This document shows, in pieces, positions 9,095 through 17,909 of a DNA stretch of 64,000 bases; within the stretch, counting starts at the first letter, position 1; each line of letters opens with the position of its first letter. This stretch comes from an uncultured SAR86 cluster bacterium. Lineage in GTDB: Bacteria; Pseudomonadota; Gammaproteobacteria; Magnimaribacterales; D2472. Both the position numbers and the translations under genes were made by a program. Location: the NCBI GenBank assembly GCA_902608115.1, contig CACLMT010000001.1, positions 1 to 64,000 on the forward strand. Direction: 5' to 3'. Below the pieces are notes generated by a model. It made no database searches and was not told the origin of the DNA. It was given only the letters and a program-made list of their open reading frames with translations.

Positions 9095-10033
9095 TTATAG
9101 CAAATTTTTGCTAAACCTATCCACAATAGACAAAATTGATCTTTTTTCGTTCAAATCATCAATTGCAATGAACATAGGGTTTAATATGCTATTTTTTTTC
9201 CCATATTCAAGGGGTTGGCCATTTTCAATCTGAAAAATACCCCCTCCATTAGACCTAAGAACAGCATCAGCCGCAGCAATATCCCATTCTGAGGTTGGTC
9301 CGAATCTTGGGTAGATGTCTGCTTTCTTATCTGCCAAAGCGCAAATCTTAATAGAACTACCTTTGTTAACTATCTTAATTTTATGTCCATTTTTATTTAA
9401 ATGATTAAGGAATGCTCGATCTAGAACTGTTTGATGATTTTTGCTCATAATAATTCTTAAAGTCTTCTTGGTTTGCTTCTTCGATTGCCTCTTTAATAAC
9501 TTTAAATAGTCTTGTTTATTCTGCATAACTTTGTCGAACATCTCCGATTCCAATTTGTCTTGAACTTCCAAGCTGGCGAAATAATTGGGTATTGTCTTCT
9601 TGGTTTTAAATAATTGATTAGGGGACCGCTTTGAAATGCCTGACCAAATTTTATTTAGCATAGGTGCCCCAACAATTCCAAGCACAGGCATTCCATCTTG
9701 AATAAGGGCAATATTAGTGGTGAACTCACCTGATCGATCAACAAAACCCTTGGTTCCATCCAAAGGATCAATCAGCCAAAATTCTTTAGAAGGCTTATAT
9801 GTTGTTTGCTTAAAGCTTTCCTCTGAAACAATTGGAATATTGGGATATTCTTTTTTTAAAAACTTAATAATAAGATTATGAGAGATCATATCTGCATCTG
9901 TAACGGGCGACCCGTCCTTTTTGTATTTAGTTTTGAAATGTGGATCTTTGTATATCCTTAAAATCTCAAAAAATAAACTACGAGTTAATTTCTCTAATTG
10001 GGGGATAATAGATTCTAAATTTTCTGAAATCAT
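9095..10033 (-). CDS. cysQ: 3'(2'),5'-bisphosphate nucleotidase CysQ
   Basis: 312 residues of the inositol monophosphatase superfamily. Removes the 3' phosphate of PAP formed during sulfate assimilation. The metal-binding motifs are SEES near residue 73, IDPLDGTKGF and the C-terminal SEWDIAAADAVLRSNGG. It is longer than the roughly 250-residue E. coli enzyme because of a lysine-rich insertion (about residues 155-190). It is divergent from the HAD nucleotidase gene, 8 bases away. Confidence 0.9.
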   Translation of the reverse strand: MISENLESIIPQLEKLTRSLFFEILRIYKDPHFKTKYKKDGSPVTDADMISHNLIIKFLKKEYPNIPIVSEESFKQTTYKPSKEFWLIDPLDGTKGFVDRSGEFTTNIALIQDGMPVLGIVGAPMLNKIWSGISKRSPNQLFKTKKTIPNYFASLEVQDKLESEMFDKVMQNKQDYLKLLKRQSKKQTKKTLRIIMSKNHQTVLDRAFLNHLNKNGHKIKIVNKGSSIKICALADKKADIYPRFGPTSEWDIAAADAVLRSNGGGIFQIENGQPLEYGKKNSILNPMFIAIDDLNEKRSILSIVDRFSKNLL

Positions 10034-10041
10034 ATTATTTA

Positions 10042-10692
10042 ATGAAAAAACTCAATTCTACCACTGCTATTCTATTAGATCTTGATGGTGTCATCTTAAA
10101 TTTAGAATATGACAGCAAATTTTGGAAATTTTGGCTTCCCGAAACATTGGCACTAGAATCAAGAAAATCAATTAATGTTATAAAAAATGAGCTTGATTTG
10201 TTAATGAAAAAAGAGGAGTCAAGTCTAAATTGGTATGACTTGAATTTCTGGGATGAGTTGCTTGGGGTAGATTGTTTGAAGATTATGAAAAATCAAGACG
10301 AAAAATGTTCCTTTTTAGAGGGCTCTTTAGAGGCTTTAAAAAAAATATCTCAACTTAAGAACCCTAAACACATCTTAACCAACTGCGACCCAAGACTCAT
10401 TTTATATAAAGCAGAAACTAAAGATTTTCTTCAATTCTTTGATTCATATTTATGTAGCATGCAGCTTGGCTTTGCAAAGGAACAAAAAGAATTTTGGGCA
10501 TTAGCTAGCTTAAATTTAAAAATCGATTTAGGTAACTCTATATTTATAGATGATAATTTTAAGATAGTTAATTCTGCAGCAAAAGCTGGTGTTGGTCAGG
10601 TCTATTGGATCAACCCTGGTAGACATAAAGTATTGAGCAATGGGGTAAAAACTTACCCTAGTCTTAAAGCTTTAATTGACACAATTCTTTGA
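10042..10692 (+). CDS. yrfG: HAD-family nucleotidase, YrfG-like (GMP/IMP 5'-nucleotidase)
   Basis: 216 residues. HAD motif I is ILLDLDGVIL (DLDG at about 13-16), followed by the YrfG-type stretch YDSKFWKFWLPETLA. Motif II is ILTNCDPR and motif III/IV is SIFIDDNFKIVNSAAKAG. YrfG dephosphorylates GMP and IMP. The gene is divergent from cysQ, and the C-terminal 21 bases overlap the convergent alkaline phosphatase gene. Substrate is inferred from family resemblance. Confidence 0.82.
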   Translation: MKKLNSTTAILLDLDGVILNLEYDSKFWKFWLPETLALESRKSINVIKNELDLLMKKEESSLNWYDLNFWDELLGVDCLKIMKNQDEKCSFLEGSLEALKKISQLKNPKHILTNCDPRLILYKAETKDFLQFFDSYLCSMQLGFAKEQKEFWALASLNLKIDLGNSIFIDDNFKIVNSAAKAGVGQVYWINPGRHKVLSNGVKTYPSLKALIDTIL

Positions 10693-11814
10693 ATCAAGAT
10701 TGCTGTAATCAAGGGCTAACAATATTCGATCAAAAATCTCAGTGTTGTTCATTACACCAGAAAACAACTCTGCGCCTGGTCCATAAGCATAAATATTAAT
10801 TGGAGATAGGTCGTGACTTTCAGTTGTCCATTGAGATCTAATTCTTGAGCCAATTGGTTTTTGTAAAATCAAGCCTCCTGTTGCATGGTCGGCTGTAACA
10901 AGTATCAAAGTATCTTGGTTTTCTTTTGCAAAATCTATACCAGCTTGAACTGAATGCTCAAAATCTACAAATTCTGAAAGCATATATTTAACATTATTAT
11001 CATGGCCGCCCCAGTCTATTTGACTCCCCTCAGACATCAAAAAGAATCCTTTGCAGTTTAAGGATTTTTTAGCTAAAAAATTTAATGCTATCTCAGTCAT
11101 TTTAAGTTGGGTTGGTGGCGCCAGCCTTCTATCTAAACCGCCATCAGCAAACAAACCAATTACTCGCGGATGAGAAGATAAAAGATTGTTATCTAAAGAT
11201 TCTTTCTTATAAATAACATGCAGACTTTCGTTTGATGGTGAAAAGTCAAAAAACTTTGCCCCTCCCCCTAGCGCAATTGAAATGTCAGACTCAATTAACA
11301 TCTTGGCAATTTCTTTTTCTTCATACCGGTTATGAATGTGGGCATAAAATGCAGCCGGAGTTGCATGTGTTATAGATGATGTGGCAACTAGACCTGAAAG
11401 ATATCCTTTGGTATTTAATAACTCAACGATATTAGGTAAGAATTTTCTTTCTGCATCTACGGAAAGAAAACCGTTGATTGTTTGGATGCCGGTCGCCCAA
11501 GCTGTTGCCGCTGCCGCAGAATCTGTGGATAGACTTTCAGTAGAGTGATTATAGACAATGCCAGTGATAGGAAAATTTTCAAATGAAAGCCTATGTTCAG
11601 AGCCACCAATAGACAGCCTAGCTAAAGCTACTTGATTGGGCCCCATGCCATCACCAATAAATAAAATAACATTCTTTGCTTTTAATTTTGTAGATCTCCC
11701 AAGGGGCGATGCTACCTTGGTATCTAATCCCATTAAAACAAACTCTTCTACGCCGGCGCCATCTTCACAGGATGCAAGTAATAAAATACTAATCAATAGC
11801 AAAGATTTTTTCAT
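10672..11814 (-). CDS. Alkaline phosphatase family lipoprotein
   Basis: 380 residues. The N-terminus is a lipoprotein signal (LLLASC, lipidated Cys at about 16). Alkaline phosphatase motifs are in order: the first metal site FIGDGMGPNQVALARL, the nucleophile region STDSAAAATAWATG, HATPAAFYAHIHNRYEE, the metal-binding EGSQIDWGGHDN, and LVTADHATGGL. It should release phosphate from organic esters outside the cytoplasmic membrane. It lies 4 bases downstream of a second exported phosphatase, so the two probably form a phosphate-scavenging pair. Confidence 0.9.
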   Translation of the reverse strand: MKKSLLLISILLLASCEDGAGVEEFVLMGLDTKVASPLGRSTKLKAKNVILFIGDGMGPNQVALARLSIGGSEHRLSFENFPITGIVYNHSTESLSTDSAAAATAWATGIQTINGFLSVDAERKFLPNIVELLNTKGYLSGLVATSSITHATPAAFYAHIHNRYEEKEIAKMLIESDISIALGGGAKFFDFSPSNESLHVIYKKESLDNNLLSSHPRVIGLFADGGLDRRLAPPTQLKMTEIALNFLAKKSLNCKGFFLMSEGSQIDWGGHDNNVKYMLSEFVDFEHSVQAGIDFAKENQDTLILVTADHATGGLILQKPIGSRIRSQWTTESHDLSPINIYAYGPGAELFSGVMNNTEIFDRILLALDYSNLDSKNCVN

Positions 11815-11818
11815 ATTT

Positions 11819-12670
11819 TTACCTTGATGGTTGAAGGGCGTTTAAGCGAGCTTGATGGGTTTCATTAGGAGATAGAGAATAATCAAAATTATAAAGAGAC
11901 CCCTCCCAATCGCCATAAGTTATGTTTTGAAACAAAAACCATTTAGTCCCCCAATATTCAGAATATTTAGTAACTATTTCTTTTCTGTCAAGAAAGCTTA
12001 AATTATTATCTTTTGCATCAACAAAATCACCAAGGTTGTCTCCTGCTATTAACAGCACCCTATATTGATCTCCTACCAACCTCCTCCTTGGGCCTTTGTC
12101 AATGCCCCAATTCTTTTCTCCTCTCATTAAAATAGTTTCCTTTGATTCATCCCATGGAATTCCAAGTTTAGTAAGATTTTTTTGAGTTGCTTCTTTTAAT
12201 TCTGCAACTCTGTTGGTGATATAAAAAATTGTTATGCCCTTTGAGTGGGCGTAACTTAAGAAATCTTTTGCTCCAGGCACTGCTGTGGCTACAGCTTCAT
12301 TGGCCCAACCAATCCAGCCCTCTGGGTATTTTGTTCCATCTATAATCATTCTAGCTTCATAGGCTGTGTTATCTAGAACTGTTTCATCAACATCAACAAT
12401 TATTGCAGGTTTTTTATTGTTAAAATTTTTTTGTCCAGGCAAAGCGGTCCAAGTTGGGTCTTTGAGCGCCTCATTCAAAGCCAACTTTGCAGCTTTAAAT
12501 GTTTGAATGCTGCCTGCCAAGCGTTCTGCTGATGTTTGTTGATATAAAACTGACATCATGCTTTGCTCTTTTAGCGCTCTAATGTCCTTGCTTGGAGCGT
12601 CTGAAAGAACAAATTCAGCAAATATCAATAAATTTAAAATAAATAAACTATGTAAGAGGCGTGCTTTCAT
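11819..12670 (-). CDS. HAD acid phosphatase, 5'-nucleotidase e(P4)-type
   Basis: 283 residues with a signal peptide (about 1-23). The HAD nucleophile motif is VDVDETVLDNTAYEA, followed by FYITNRVAELKEATQKNL and LLIAGDNLGDF with the late acidic pair. These are the class C acid phosphatase / e(P4) features. Haemophilus e(P4) dephosphorylates NMN and other nucleotides for uptake. No clear lipobox cysteine is seen, so it is probably periplasmic rather than lipidated. Cotranscribed with the alkaline phosphatase gene. Confidence 0.87.
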   Translation of the reverse strand: MKARLLHSLFILNLLIFAEFVLSDAPSKDIRALKEQSMMSVLYQQTSAERLAGSIQTFKAAKLALNEALKDPTWTALPGQKNFNNKKPAIIVDVDETVLDNTAYEARMIIDGTKYPEGWIGWANEAVATAVPGAKDFLSYAHSKGITIFYITNRVAELKEATQKNLTKLGIPWDESKETILMRGEKNWGIDKGPRRRLVGDQYRVLLIAGDNLGDFVDAKDNNLSFLDRKEIVTKYSEYWGTKWFLFQNITYGDWEGSLYNFDYSLSPNETHQARLNALQPSR

Positions 12671-12714
12671 TGGTTGAAGCCATTATAATTTTTTTTTAGT
12701 AACCTATTGTAACT

Positions 12715-12879
12715 ATGAGCAAAGAAATAACCACCAAATTAAACGAGTTAGATAACGGTCTTAAAAAATTAAGCACAGAGAGAAAAGTAGTTTTGTCGCA
12801 TCACAAAACTTTTGAATTGGTTGATAAGCTAAGAGAGCTAGTAAAACAACTAAAAGAAGAAGCAAATACAAATGAATAA
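12715..12879 (+). CDS. Small coiled-coil protein, 54 residues
   Basis: Unrecognised short ORF: it starts MSKEITTKLNELDNGLKK and ends KQLKEEANTNE. It is highly charged, lysine- and glutamate-rich, and helical throughout with leucines at heptad-like spacing, but has no cysteines or membrane segment. Its last codons overlap the start of the dienoyl-CoA isomerase gene by 8 bases (ATGAATAA). That supports a real translated ORF coupled to the downstream gene. Function unknown. Confidence 0.6.
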   Translation: MSKEITTKLNELDNGLKKLSTERKVVLSHHKTFELVDKLRELVKQLKEEANTNE

Positions 12880-13732
12880 TTACACCTGTTTTAAGATCAG
12901 CATAAAAGATCATGTCGCTAATTTAATTTTAAATCGACCCAATGAATTGAACACAATGATAAGAAAATTTTGGGTTGAGCTTCCTGCGGTTTTAGAAGAC
13001 ATAAACCGAAATTCAGAAATAAGAGTGGTGATAATGTCATCAACTGGTAAACATTTTTGTGCAGGAATGGATCTTGCGGCTTTCTCAAATGGTGTGGATA
13101 ACATTCCAGATGATAAGAAACCAGATCCCGCAAGAGTTGGTGAGGCCTTGTATAGATCTGCTAAAGAGCTTCAAGGTTATATAAGTACTCTGGAAAAAAT
13201 TAGGGTTCCAGTTATTGCTGCTATTCAAGGGGCGTGTGTTGGTGGAGCATTAGATCTAATTACTGCTTGTGACATTAGGCTGGCTTCAAAAGAAGCTTTT
13301 TTTTGTATTCAAGAAATTAATATAGGCATGGCTGCAGATGTTGGAACCCTGCAAAGGCTGCCAAGGATTATCCCTGACTCAAAAATGAGAGAACTTGCCT
13401 ACACAGGCAGAAGAATGTATGCCGATGAAGCCAAGGACTCTGGCCTAGTAAGCGATATCTATGAGTCTCAAGAAGAAATGTTAGAGGCTGCAACTAAAAT
13501 GGCAAAAGAAATAGCCTCTAAATCTCCAGTTGCTATCTATGGATTAAAAGCAATTATAAATTATTCAAGAGATCACAGTATCAGTGACAGTCTCGATTTT
13601 AATGCTTTATGGAGCGGAGCTATGTTAAGCCAGAAAGATATGACCGAAGCCATGTCAGCTAACATGGAAAAAAGAGATGCTGCATTTACAAAAATGGCAG
13701 ATGTAAAAAACTTCGATGAGACCGGAGACTAA
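12872..13732 (+). CDS. Crotonase family, delta3,5-delta2,4-dienoyl-CoA isomerase-like (ECH1)
   Basis: 286 residues. The oxyanion-hole segments are KHFCAGMDLA (about 68) and GACVGGALDLITACD. The stretch EINIGMAADVGTLQRLP carries both the Glu and the Asp that mark dienoyl-CoA isomerases of the ECH1 group rather than plain enoyl-CoA hydratases. These enzymes shift conjugated double bases pairs during oxidation of unsaturated fatty acids with odd-numbered double bonds. A 54-residue ORF overlaps its start. Family assignment is firm, exact substrate less so. Confidence 0.87.
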   Translation: MNNYTCFKISIKDHVANLILNRPNELNTMIRKFWVELPAVLEDINRNSEIRVVIMSSTGKHFCAGMDLAAFSNGVDNIPDDKKPDPARVGEALYRSAKELQGYISTLEKIRVPVIAAIQGACVGGALDLITACDIRLASKEAFFCIQEINIGMAADVGTLQRLPRIIPDSKMRELAYTGRRMYADEAKDSGLVSDIYESQEEMLEAATKMAKEIASKSPVAIYGLKAIINYSRDHSISDSLDFNALWSGAMLSQKDMTEAMSANMEKRDAAFTKMADVKNFDETGD

Positions 13733-13736
13733 AGCT

Positions 13737-14504
13737 TTACTTTCTTAAAAAAACTGGTTCGCTCTCGGTAGACTCTGACTTAGAAAATCTATATCCCTCT
13801 TCATTAAAATTCATAAGATCTTCGGGTTCTTTGATTTTGTTTTTAATAATCCAATTGCTCATGTAACCTCTAGCTTTTTTAGCATAGAAACTGATTAGTT
13901 TATATTGACCATTTTTATAATCCTTAAATACGGGAGAAACAACATTAATGTCTTCGGGTAATTTTCCAATAACAGTGAAGTACTCTTTTGATGCTAGATT
14001 TATAATCAAGTTTGATTGATTCTCTTGTAATTCTTTAAGTATGTTTTGTTGAACTTTCTTACCCCAAAATTCATACAAATTTTTACCCTTATTAGTTTGA
14101 AGCTTAGTGCCCATTTCTAAACGATAAGGTTTAATGACATCTAAAGGCCTAAGTTCTCCATAAAGACCAGATAAAATCCTTAAGTGTTTTTGAGCAAAAA
14201 TAATATCTTTTTTATTAAAAGTTTCTGCTTGAAGGCCTTGGTAGACATCTCCCTGAAAAACAAATAAAGCAGGCTTGCTATCTTCTGAAATTGCTTTCGA
14301 TGGCGCCCAGCTTTGATAGCGGTCAAAATTTAATGTGGCTAATTTATCACTCAACTTCATTAGAGAGGCTATGTCTTGTGGCTCTTTGGTCTTAAGCTCG
14401 TTAATTAATTTAGATGAATCAGACAAAAATTTTGGTGTAGTTGGATTTACATCAACATTTTTGCTGTAATCTAGGGTTTTTGCTGGTGACAATAAAATTA
14501 ACAT
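13737..14504 (-). CDS. yaaA: Peroxide stress protein YaaA (DUF328)
   Basis: 255 residues, starting MLILLSPAKTLDYS, which is diagnostic of YaaA. Further conserved parts are FQGDVYQGLQAETF, LRILSGLYGELRPLDVIKPYRLEMG and SFYAKKARGYM. In E. coli YaaA lowers free intracellular iron and DNA damage during peroxide stress. It is convergent with the isomerase gene, 4 bases between stops. Confidence 0.95.
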   Translation of the reverse strand: MLILLSPAKTLDYSKNVDVNPTTPKFLSDSSKLINELKTKEPQDIASLMKLSDKLATLNFDRYQSWAPSKAISEDSKPALFVFQGDVYQGLQAETFNKKDIIFAQKHLRILSGLYGELRPLDVIKPYRLEMGTKLQTNKGKNLYEFWGKKVQQNILKELQENQSNLIINLASKEYFTVIGKLPEDINVVSPVFKDYKNGQYKLISFYAKKARGYMSNWIIKNKIKEPEDLMNFNEEGYRFSKSESTESEPVFLRK

Positions 14505-14542
14505 GGTTCTTATTTTAACTAAATCTCTTTAAGATACATAGC

Positions 14543-14995
14543 ATGACTGAGTTTATTGGAAAGTTTTTTGCACGCTTGCTACCCCTGTTGCTTTTTTTGG
14601 TAATAATGGTTGTAGTAAGCCGCTATGTTTTTGGAGTGGGTCAAACTGGCATACAAGAGTTAGCGCTTTATTTACATGCTTTAATTTTTTTGGGTTGCGC
14701 GGGGTGGGCTTATATAGCAAATGAGCATGTAAGAGTAGACATCTTCTATCGAAATGCATCGCCTGCTTATAAAAAATTAATTAATACTCTAGGTATCATC
14801 TTGTTTTTGGCTCCAGCAATGGGAATTATTGGGTTTTATTCAATAGATTTTGTTGCAACCTCATGGGCAATTCAAGAAATTTCAACCGAGCCTGGCGGTT
14901 TAACCATTGTGTTTATTCAAAAAACGTTCATCTTTTTATTTCCAATAGTGTTAGTAATCGCTGGCATTAGGGAGCTTAGACAACTATGGAAATAA
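14543..14995 (+). CDS. TRAP transporter small permease (DctQ)
   Basis: 150 residues with four membrane segments and the DctQ pattern LLFLVIMVVVSRYVFG near the start, followed by ELALYLHALIFLGCAGWAY and EHVRVDIFY. It is the small membrane subunit of a sodium-driven tripartite transporter. It overlaps the large permease by 10 bases. The probable binding protein is separated from it by lipA and lipB on the other strand. Confidence 0.93.
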   Translation: MTEFIGKFFARLLPLLLFLVIMVVVSRYVFGVGQTGIQELALYLHALIFLGCAGWAYIANEHVRVDIFYRNASPAYKKLINTLGIILFLAPAMGIIGFYSIDFVATSWAIQEISTEPGGLTIVFIQKTFIFLFPIVLVIAGIRELRQLWK

Positions 14996-16314
14996 TCCCA
15001 GTTATTCTAATTCTATTGGTCTGTTTTGCTTTACTGCTTGGTTACCCAGTGGCTTTTACTTTAGCAGGAATCTCTATTTTATTTGCATTCTTGGGGGTTT
15101 CTTTAGATTTCTTTGATCCTAATCTATTTAAAACCATCCCCATGCGAATCTTTGGAATTATGAACAATCAAACTCTTCTAGCGGTTCCTTTGTTTGTTTT
15201 GATGGGTGTTGTTTTAGAAAAAGCAGGAATTGCTGCAAAAATGCTCAAAGATATGGCACAAGTTTTTAAAAACACTAACTCTGGTTTAAGTATTTCTATC
15301 ATTGTTGTCGGGGCTCTTTTAGCCGCAAGCACTGGAATTGTTGGAGCAACGGTTGTAACCATGGGTTTAATGTCTTTACCAGCAATGCTGAAGCAGGGTT
15401 ACAGTAAAGAATTTTCATCAGGATTAGTTGCTGCTACTGGTACCTTGGGTCAAATTATTCCTCCCTCAATTGCCTTGGTGTTACTTGGGGATGTAATGTC
15501 CAATGCTTATCAAAGAGCCCAAAATAATATGGGTGTCTTTTCTCTAGAAACTGTCTCAGTGGGCGATCTATTTGTTGGTGCAATTATTCCTGGGGCTCTT
15601 ATCGTCTTGGGATATTTAATCTTTACGCTTTTTGTTAATCGAAATAAAGAGTTTTTGCCTCTTGATAATTCGGAATCCGAGGTGAATATCTTAAAAACTC
15701 TTTTACCGCCTGCGGCATTAATTTTTATTGTCTTGGGATCAATTATTGCTGGTATTGCCACTCCAACTGAAGCGGCTGGAGTTGGAGCGTTTGGAGCATT
15801 AATAATTGCAGGTATAAATGGAAGCTTTAATTTTAATTTATTAAAAGAATCTAGTTATAAGGCTGCGACCGTTACCACCATGATTTTTAGCATTTTAATT
15901 GGTGCGTCAATCTTCGCATTGATATTTAGGGGTGTGGGCGGCGATCTCTTAATCGATCAAATTTTTGAGCTTATGCCAGGCGGCAAGTACACAGCCTTGC
16001 TATTTATACTTTTAGCAATCTTCTTATTTGGATTTATCTTAGACTTCATAGAGATTTGTTATGTCATCATTCCTTTGGTTGCACCCCCGCTTCTCATGAT
16101 GGGCTTTGATCCTGTTTGGCTTGGAATACTCATAGCAGTTAATTTACAAACCTCTTTCCTAACCCCGCCCTTTGGTTTTTCTCTCTTTTATCTTAGAGGG
16201 GTTGCCGATGAAAGTATTAAAACCACAGATATTTATAAAGGGGTTGCTCCCTTTATCGTCATTCAACTATTAGTTTTACTGCTACTAATGATCTTTCCTT
16301 TCTTTGTTTTGTAA
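14986..16314 (+). CDS. TRAP transporter large permease (DctM)
   Basis: 442 residues, about 12 membrane segments. Recognised by GYPVAFTLAGISILFAFLG, ATGTLGQIIPPSIALVLLGD, ATPTEAAGVGAFGALI and the C-terminal NLQTSFLTPPFGFSLFYLRG, all typical of DctM. It forms the sodium-coupled translocation channel. The likely solute, a 2-oxo acid or monocarboxylate, is inferred from the TakP-like binding protein at 17893-18996. Confidence 0.94.
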   Translation: MEIIPVILILLVCFALLLGYPVAFTLAGISILFAFLGVSLDFFDPNLFKTIPMRIFGIMNNQTLLAVPLFVLMGVVLEKAGIAAKMLKDMAQVFKNTNSGLSISIIVVGALLAASTGIVGATVVTMGLMSLPAMLKQGYSKEFSSGLVAATGTLGQIIPPSIALVLLGDVMSNAYQRAQNNMGVFSLETVSVGDLFVGAIIPGALIVLGYLIFTLFVNRNKEFLPLDNSESEVNILKTLLPPAALIFIVLGSIIAGIATPTEAAGVGAFGALIIAGINGSFNFNLLKESSYKAATVTTMIFSILIGASIFALIFRGVGGDLLIDQIFELMPGGKYTALLFILLAIFLFGFILDFIEICYVIIPLVAPPLLMMGFDPVWLGILIAVNLQTSFLTPPFGFSLFYLRGVADESIKTTDIYKGVAPFIVIQLLVLLLLMIFPFFVL

Positions 16315-16320
16315 CTATCT

Positions 16321-17304
16321 TTAGCCTTGCACGCTAGCAGCCGAAAGACCGGCATTGTTTTTCTCTAGCGCTCTTTCTGCTCTATAACTTGATCTAACCA
16401 TAGGACCAGAGACCACTTCCAGAAAACCTTTAGAGAGTCCTATATCTCGATAATTATTAAACTCTTCTGGGGTCACCCACCTTTCAACGGGCAAATGATT
16501 TAAAGTTGGTCTTAAATATTGCCCTAAAGTCAAAATATCTACTTTATTGTCAATAAGGTCATCCATAGTTTTTTCAATCTCTGAATCTGTTTCTCCTAAT
16601 CCAAGAATTAAACTGGTTTTTGTTAAAACGTTTAGATTTATCCTTTTTGATTCTGCCAATACTTCAAGCGTTTGTTCATATCCTGCTCTAATATCTCTTA
16701 CTGGATGAGTTAACCGTCTTACAGTTTCAATATTTTGAGCAAAAACTTCTAGCCCACAATTTACCAAAGTTTCTATTGAAGATGATAACCCTTTAAAGTC
16801 TGGTGTTAGAGCTTCTACTGCGGTGTTTGGATTCAACGTTTTAATTGCTTTAACCGTTTGCGCATAGTGTTCTGCACCACCGTCTTCTAAATCATCTCTA
16901 TTAACCGATGTTAAAACCACATATTTTAGTCCCATGGTTTGAACGGCTTTGGCTGTATGCATGGGCTCATCTAGATCTAGCCAGCCTTTAGGGTTGCCTG
17001 TATCCACTGAACAAAACTTGCATGCCCTCGTACAAACTGAACCCATTAACATAAATGTAGCAGTACCATTAGACCAACACTCTGAAATATTTGGGCACAT
17101 AGCCTCTTCGCACACCGTATTTAAACGTTTGTTTTCAACCTGCCTTTTAACCAAAGTAAAGTTTTTATCAAAGGTAGCCTTTACTCTTATCCACTCAGGT
17201 TTTTTTTGGTTTGGGATCGATGAGAATTTATTGGCTTTCTGACCATTTTTAACTGCCTTGATACCGTCTCGATTAACTATTTTTTTTGTTGGGATTATTT
17301 CCAT
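16321..17304 (-). CDS. lipA: Lipoyl synthase
   Basis: 327 residues. Radical SAM enzyme that inserts two sulfurs into octanoyl groups on lipoyl domains. The auxiliary cluster is the CX4CX5C in [12 protein letters not shown], and the SAM cluster is CTRACKFC (CX3CX2C). The conserved C-terminal serine ligand motif RSSYRAE is present. It follows lipB with a 1-base overlap. The C-terminus is convergent with dctM. Confidence 0.97.
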   Translation of the reverse strand: MEIIPTKKIVNRDGIKAVKNGQKANKFSSIPNQKKPEWIRVKATFDKNFTLVKRQVENKRLNTVCEEAMCPNISECWSNGTATFMLMGSVCTRACKFCSVDTGNPKGWLDLDEPMHTAKAVQTMGLKYVVLTSVNRDDLEDGGAEHYAQTVKAIKTLNPNTAVEALTPDFKGLSSSIETLVNCGLEVFAQNIETVRRLTHPVRDIRAGYEQTLEVLAESKRINLNVLTKTSLILGLGETDSEIEKTMDDLIDNKVDILTLGQYLRPTLNHLPVERWVTPEEFNNYRDIGLSKGFLEVVSGPMVRSSYRAERALEKNNAGLSAASVQG

Positions 17305-17909
17305 TAAACAAATATTTTTTGCATTTCTTCTTTCGCAACTGATTCTACCCCTTTCATACTGACATTTGAATCAAAATCACTAATTTGAGCTACTTCTAAC
17401 CCCTCATATCCACAGGGGTTAATTCTTTTAAATGGCTCTAAATCCATCTTCACATTTAAGCTAATACCATGATAGGTTCTTCCCTTAGAAATACGCAGAC
17501 CAATAGAAGCAATTTTTTTCTCATCTACATATACACCGGGGGCACCCTCAACAAAATTGCTGTGAATTTGATAGCGCTCTAGAATATTTTTAATTAGCGT
17601 CTGAAGCGAAGCCACTAATGATTTTGGTCCTATTTTTTTACTTTTAATATCTAAAAGAAAGTAAATAACCAGCTGGCCCGGACCGTGATAAGTAACCTCG
17701 CCGCCCCTGTCGGTTTGAATAACCGGTATATCTCCTGGATTTAAAACATGGGCCCTTTTTGCTGCTGTGCCTAATGTAAAAACTGGGTCATGTTCAAGCA
17801 GCCATATCTGATTTTGAAATTTTTCTTCCTTAACCAATATGCGCATTTGGTCATAAATGGTTGCATAGGGTTGTTTGCCTAAATTTAGAAGCTCAGGAGT
17901 CAGTGTCAC
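17304..17909 (-). CDS. lipB: Octanoyl-[ACP]:protein octanoyltransferase
   Basis: Transfers octanoate from ACP to lipoyl domains. Motifs: [20 protein letters not shown], the lysine in [13 protein letters not shown], and the catalytic cysteine in INPCGYEGL. The start is uncertain. The frame is open to TTG at 17945, with ATG at 17936 and GTG at 17909. The GTG gives an N-terminus matching the E. coli length and overlaps the dctP end by 17 bases, so it is used here. Confidence 0.94.
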   Translation of the reverse strand: MTLTPELLNLGKQPYATIYDQMRILVKEEKFQNQIWLLEHDPVFTLGTAAKRAHVLNPGDIPVIQTDRGGEVTYHGPGQLVIYFLLDIKSKKIGPKSLVASLQTLIKNILERYQIHSNFVEGAPGVYVDEKKIASIGLRISKGRTYHGISLNVKMDLEPFKRINPCGYEGLEVAQISDFDSNVSMKGVESVAKEEMQKIFV

